Positions 52,662 through 53,684 of a stretch of 53,684 nt of DNA are shown here, in pieces. The stretch's first letter is position 1. Every line of letters starts with the position of its first letter. Both the position numbers and the translations under genes were made by a program. The notes under the pieces are model-generated. The model did no database searches. It saw nothing but the letters and a program-made list of their open reading frames with translations, and was not told where the DNA came from. The stretch is from contig JAUHYU010000027.1 in the NCBI GenBank assembly GCA_030426345.1, positions 1-53,684 on the forward strand, written 5' to 3'. Source of the DNA: Bacteroidia bacterium. Its GTDB lineage: Bacteria; Bacteroidota; Bacteroidia; Cytophagales; Cyclobacteriaceae.

Positions 52662-53684
52662 TTATTTATCACAGCCTTTTCCAGTTATGATTATTTTGTG
52701 TTCACTTATTTCATAAGTTGAGTTTGTTGCAAAAGTGATGGCTTCCAACACAGCCTCTAATGAGGCATTGTTAAATCTCGTCTTTATCAAACAGTTGTTG
52801 ATGTTTTTGTTTTTAACTTCAAAAGTCACTCCATATCTCCTTTTGATGGATCTTAGTACCTTTTCCATCTTCACATTGTCGAACTTGAAGATATTATCTT
52901 TCCATCCGACTACATTTTCGGGTTCTATATCAATGACTCGGGCCGTTTTTGAATTGGTATTTATCACCACCTGTTCATTTATCTCCGGTACATATTGTTC
53001 AGTTTCCTTACCTTCAAATTCATTATCATAAACTTTTACCGACCCCTCCAAAAGGGAAACTGTTACATTCCCATCTATCGGAAATGCACTAACATTGAAC
53101 TTGGTGCCAAGTACCCTTGTGCTCACATGCTTTGTCTTTACTATAAAAGGACGATTTTTGTCTTTGGCGATTTCAAAATATGCCTCTCCCTCCAACTCTA
53201 CAATCCGCAAAGAATCGCTGAAAATTGATGGTCTAGACAATTTGCTCTCTCCATTCAATACCGCCTTGGAACCATCAGAAAAGGTAATGGTCGATAATTG
53301 TCCTGAAGATGTCTCGGTTATTTTCCAGGACGATTGGGCAAATTCATCATTCTGCCGTGTTTGAGTATTTATGTATAAATATCCTAGCGACACTACTAAA
53401 ATGATGGATGCCGCTATTTTTAAAAATGAATTGAACTGATACGTTTTTCGCTGCATAGGGAATTCTTTTTTTCCAAACACAATTGACTCATCTTCTTGTG
53501 CTATTTTATCCATGGTCAGCAATTTCCCCTCCCCTATATTAAATGGTTCTGTACCATGCCAAGTTGTTTGCAGCCATTTAAATTGCTGAGAGAGTTTTTT
53601 GTCTTGCAGCATTTGATCCAGCTCAACTTGTTCGGCCTCCTGAATTTCACCCGACAAGTATTTTGCGACTAAAAAATTAAATCT
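52662..53684 (-). CDS. FecR-family anti-sigma factor (5' end cut by window)
   Basis: Inner-membrane anti-sigma factor that holds an ECF sigma factor until the STN domain of SusC signals. The frame stays open to the end of the window: codons before position 53657 encode R-F-N-F-L-V-A-K-Y-L-S-G-E, the usual start of the N-terminal cytoplasmic domain. The TTG at 53657 is therefore not the real start. Next is a membrane helix (F-L-K-I-A-A-S-I-I-L-V-V-S-L-G-Y-L) near residue 90, then the periplasmic FecR domain with L-E-G-E-A-Y-F-E-I-A and V-K-T-K-H-V-S-T-R-V-L-G-T-K-F-N-V. The C-terminal DUF4974-like domain has V-V-G-W-K-D-N-I-F-K-F-D-N. The sigma factor gene is expected just beyond the right edge. 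Confidence 0.94.
   Translation of the reverse strand, partial: RFNFLVAKYLSGEIQEAEQVELDQMLQDKKLSQQFKWLQTTWHGTEPFNIGEGKLLTMDKIAQEDESIVFGKKEFPMQRKTYQFNSFLKIAASIILVVSLGYLYINTQTRQNDEFAQSSWKITETSSGQLSTITFSDGSKAVLNGESKLSRPSIFSDSLRIVELEGEAYFEIAKDKNRPFIVKTKHVSTRVLGTKFNVSAFPIDGNVTVSLLEGSVKVYDNEFEGKETEQYVPEINEQVVINTNSKTARVIDIEPENVVGWKDNIFKFDNVKMEKVLRSIKRRYGVTFEVKNKNINNCLIKTRFNNASLEAVLEAITFATNSTYEISEHKIIITGKGCDK

Noticed and set aside
1-53684. Mobile elements, CRISPR arrays, tRNA genes
   Set aside because: No transposase or integrase frames, no spaced direct repeats and no cloverleaf-like sequence were found in the gaps, all of which are short.

Overview
The window looks like a chromosomal segment from a member of the Bacteroidota, most likely an aerobic, probably marine member of the Cytophagales (Cyclobacteriaceae-like). 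The evidence is a fused SecDF, a GldI-like FKBP lipoprotein next to a DHH phosphoesterase, a SusC/SusD pair with an upstream FecR anti-sigma factor, many lipoproteins, TAnnTTTG-type promoter motifs and few Shine-Dalgarno sites. No tRNA, rRNA, CRISPR array, insertion sequence or phage gene was seen. No stretch without a gene exceeds 300 bases.

Left part (1-21.7 kb) is housekeeping DNA on both strands. It holds the purM 3' end, secDF, a small membrane-anchored unknown, udk, rdgB, two FKBP-type peptidyl-prolyl isomerase lipoproteins, nrnA, ndk, an Lrp-type regulator divergent from metE, a flippase-like membrane protein with scpA, dxs with an alpha/beta hydrolase, a carboxypeptidase-regulatory/TonB_C-like protein, thioredoxin, a DUF5995-like protein, a dipeptidyl peptidase IV and a membrane protein with a zinc ribbon. 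Convergent genes are separated by strong hairpin terminators.

Right part (21.8-53.7 kb) is one long minus-strand polysaccharide utilization locus (PUL). Transcription runs from right to left: fecR (cut by the window edge), susC with an STN domain, susD, a predicted new glycoside hydrolase-like protein (798 aa), sulfatase, SGNH esterase, sulfatase, GH29 fucosidase, two more sulfatases, a c-type cytochrome/dehydrogenase fusion, sialate O-acetylesterase-like esterase, ThuA-like protein, GH95 fucosidase, sulfatase, DUF1080 protein, Tat-exported Gfo/Idh/MocA oxidoreductase and two final sulfatases. There are seven sulfatases in all, each with a C-x-(P/A)-S-R formylglycine motif. Two fucosidase families, two esterases and many sulfatases point to a sulfated and possibly acetylated fucose-containing glycan, such as an algal fucoidan. 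This target is an inference.

Two parts of the PUL look least described. One is the 798-aa protein, the first enzyme gene after susD, which has a sandwich-plus-barrel layout that I cannot assign to a family. The other is a set of four exported redox and 3-keto-sugar proteins: Gfo/Idh/MocA, DUF1080, ThuA-like and a PVC-type propeller-cytochrome c. They could form an oxidative, non-hydrolytic glycoside-cleavage branch inside a sulfatase/fucosidase PUL. A hairpin between fecR and susC also encodes two tiny overlapping ORFs that could act as a leader.
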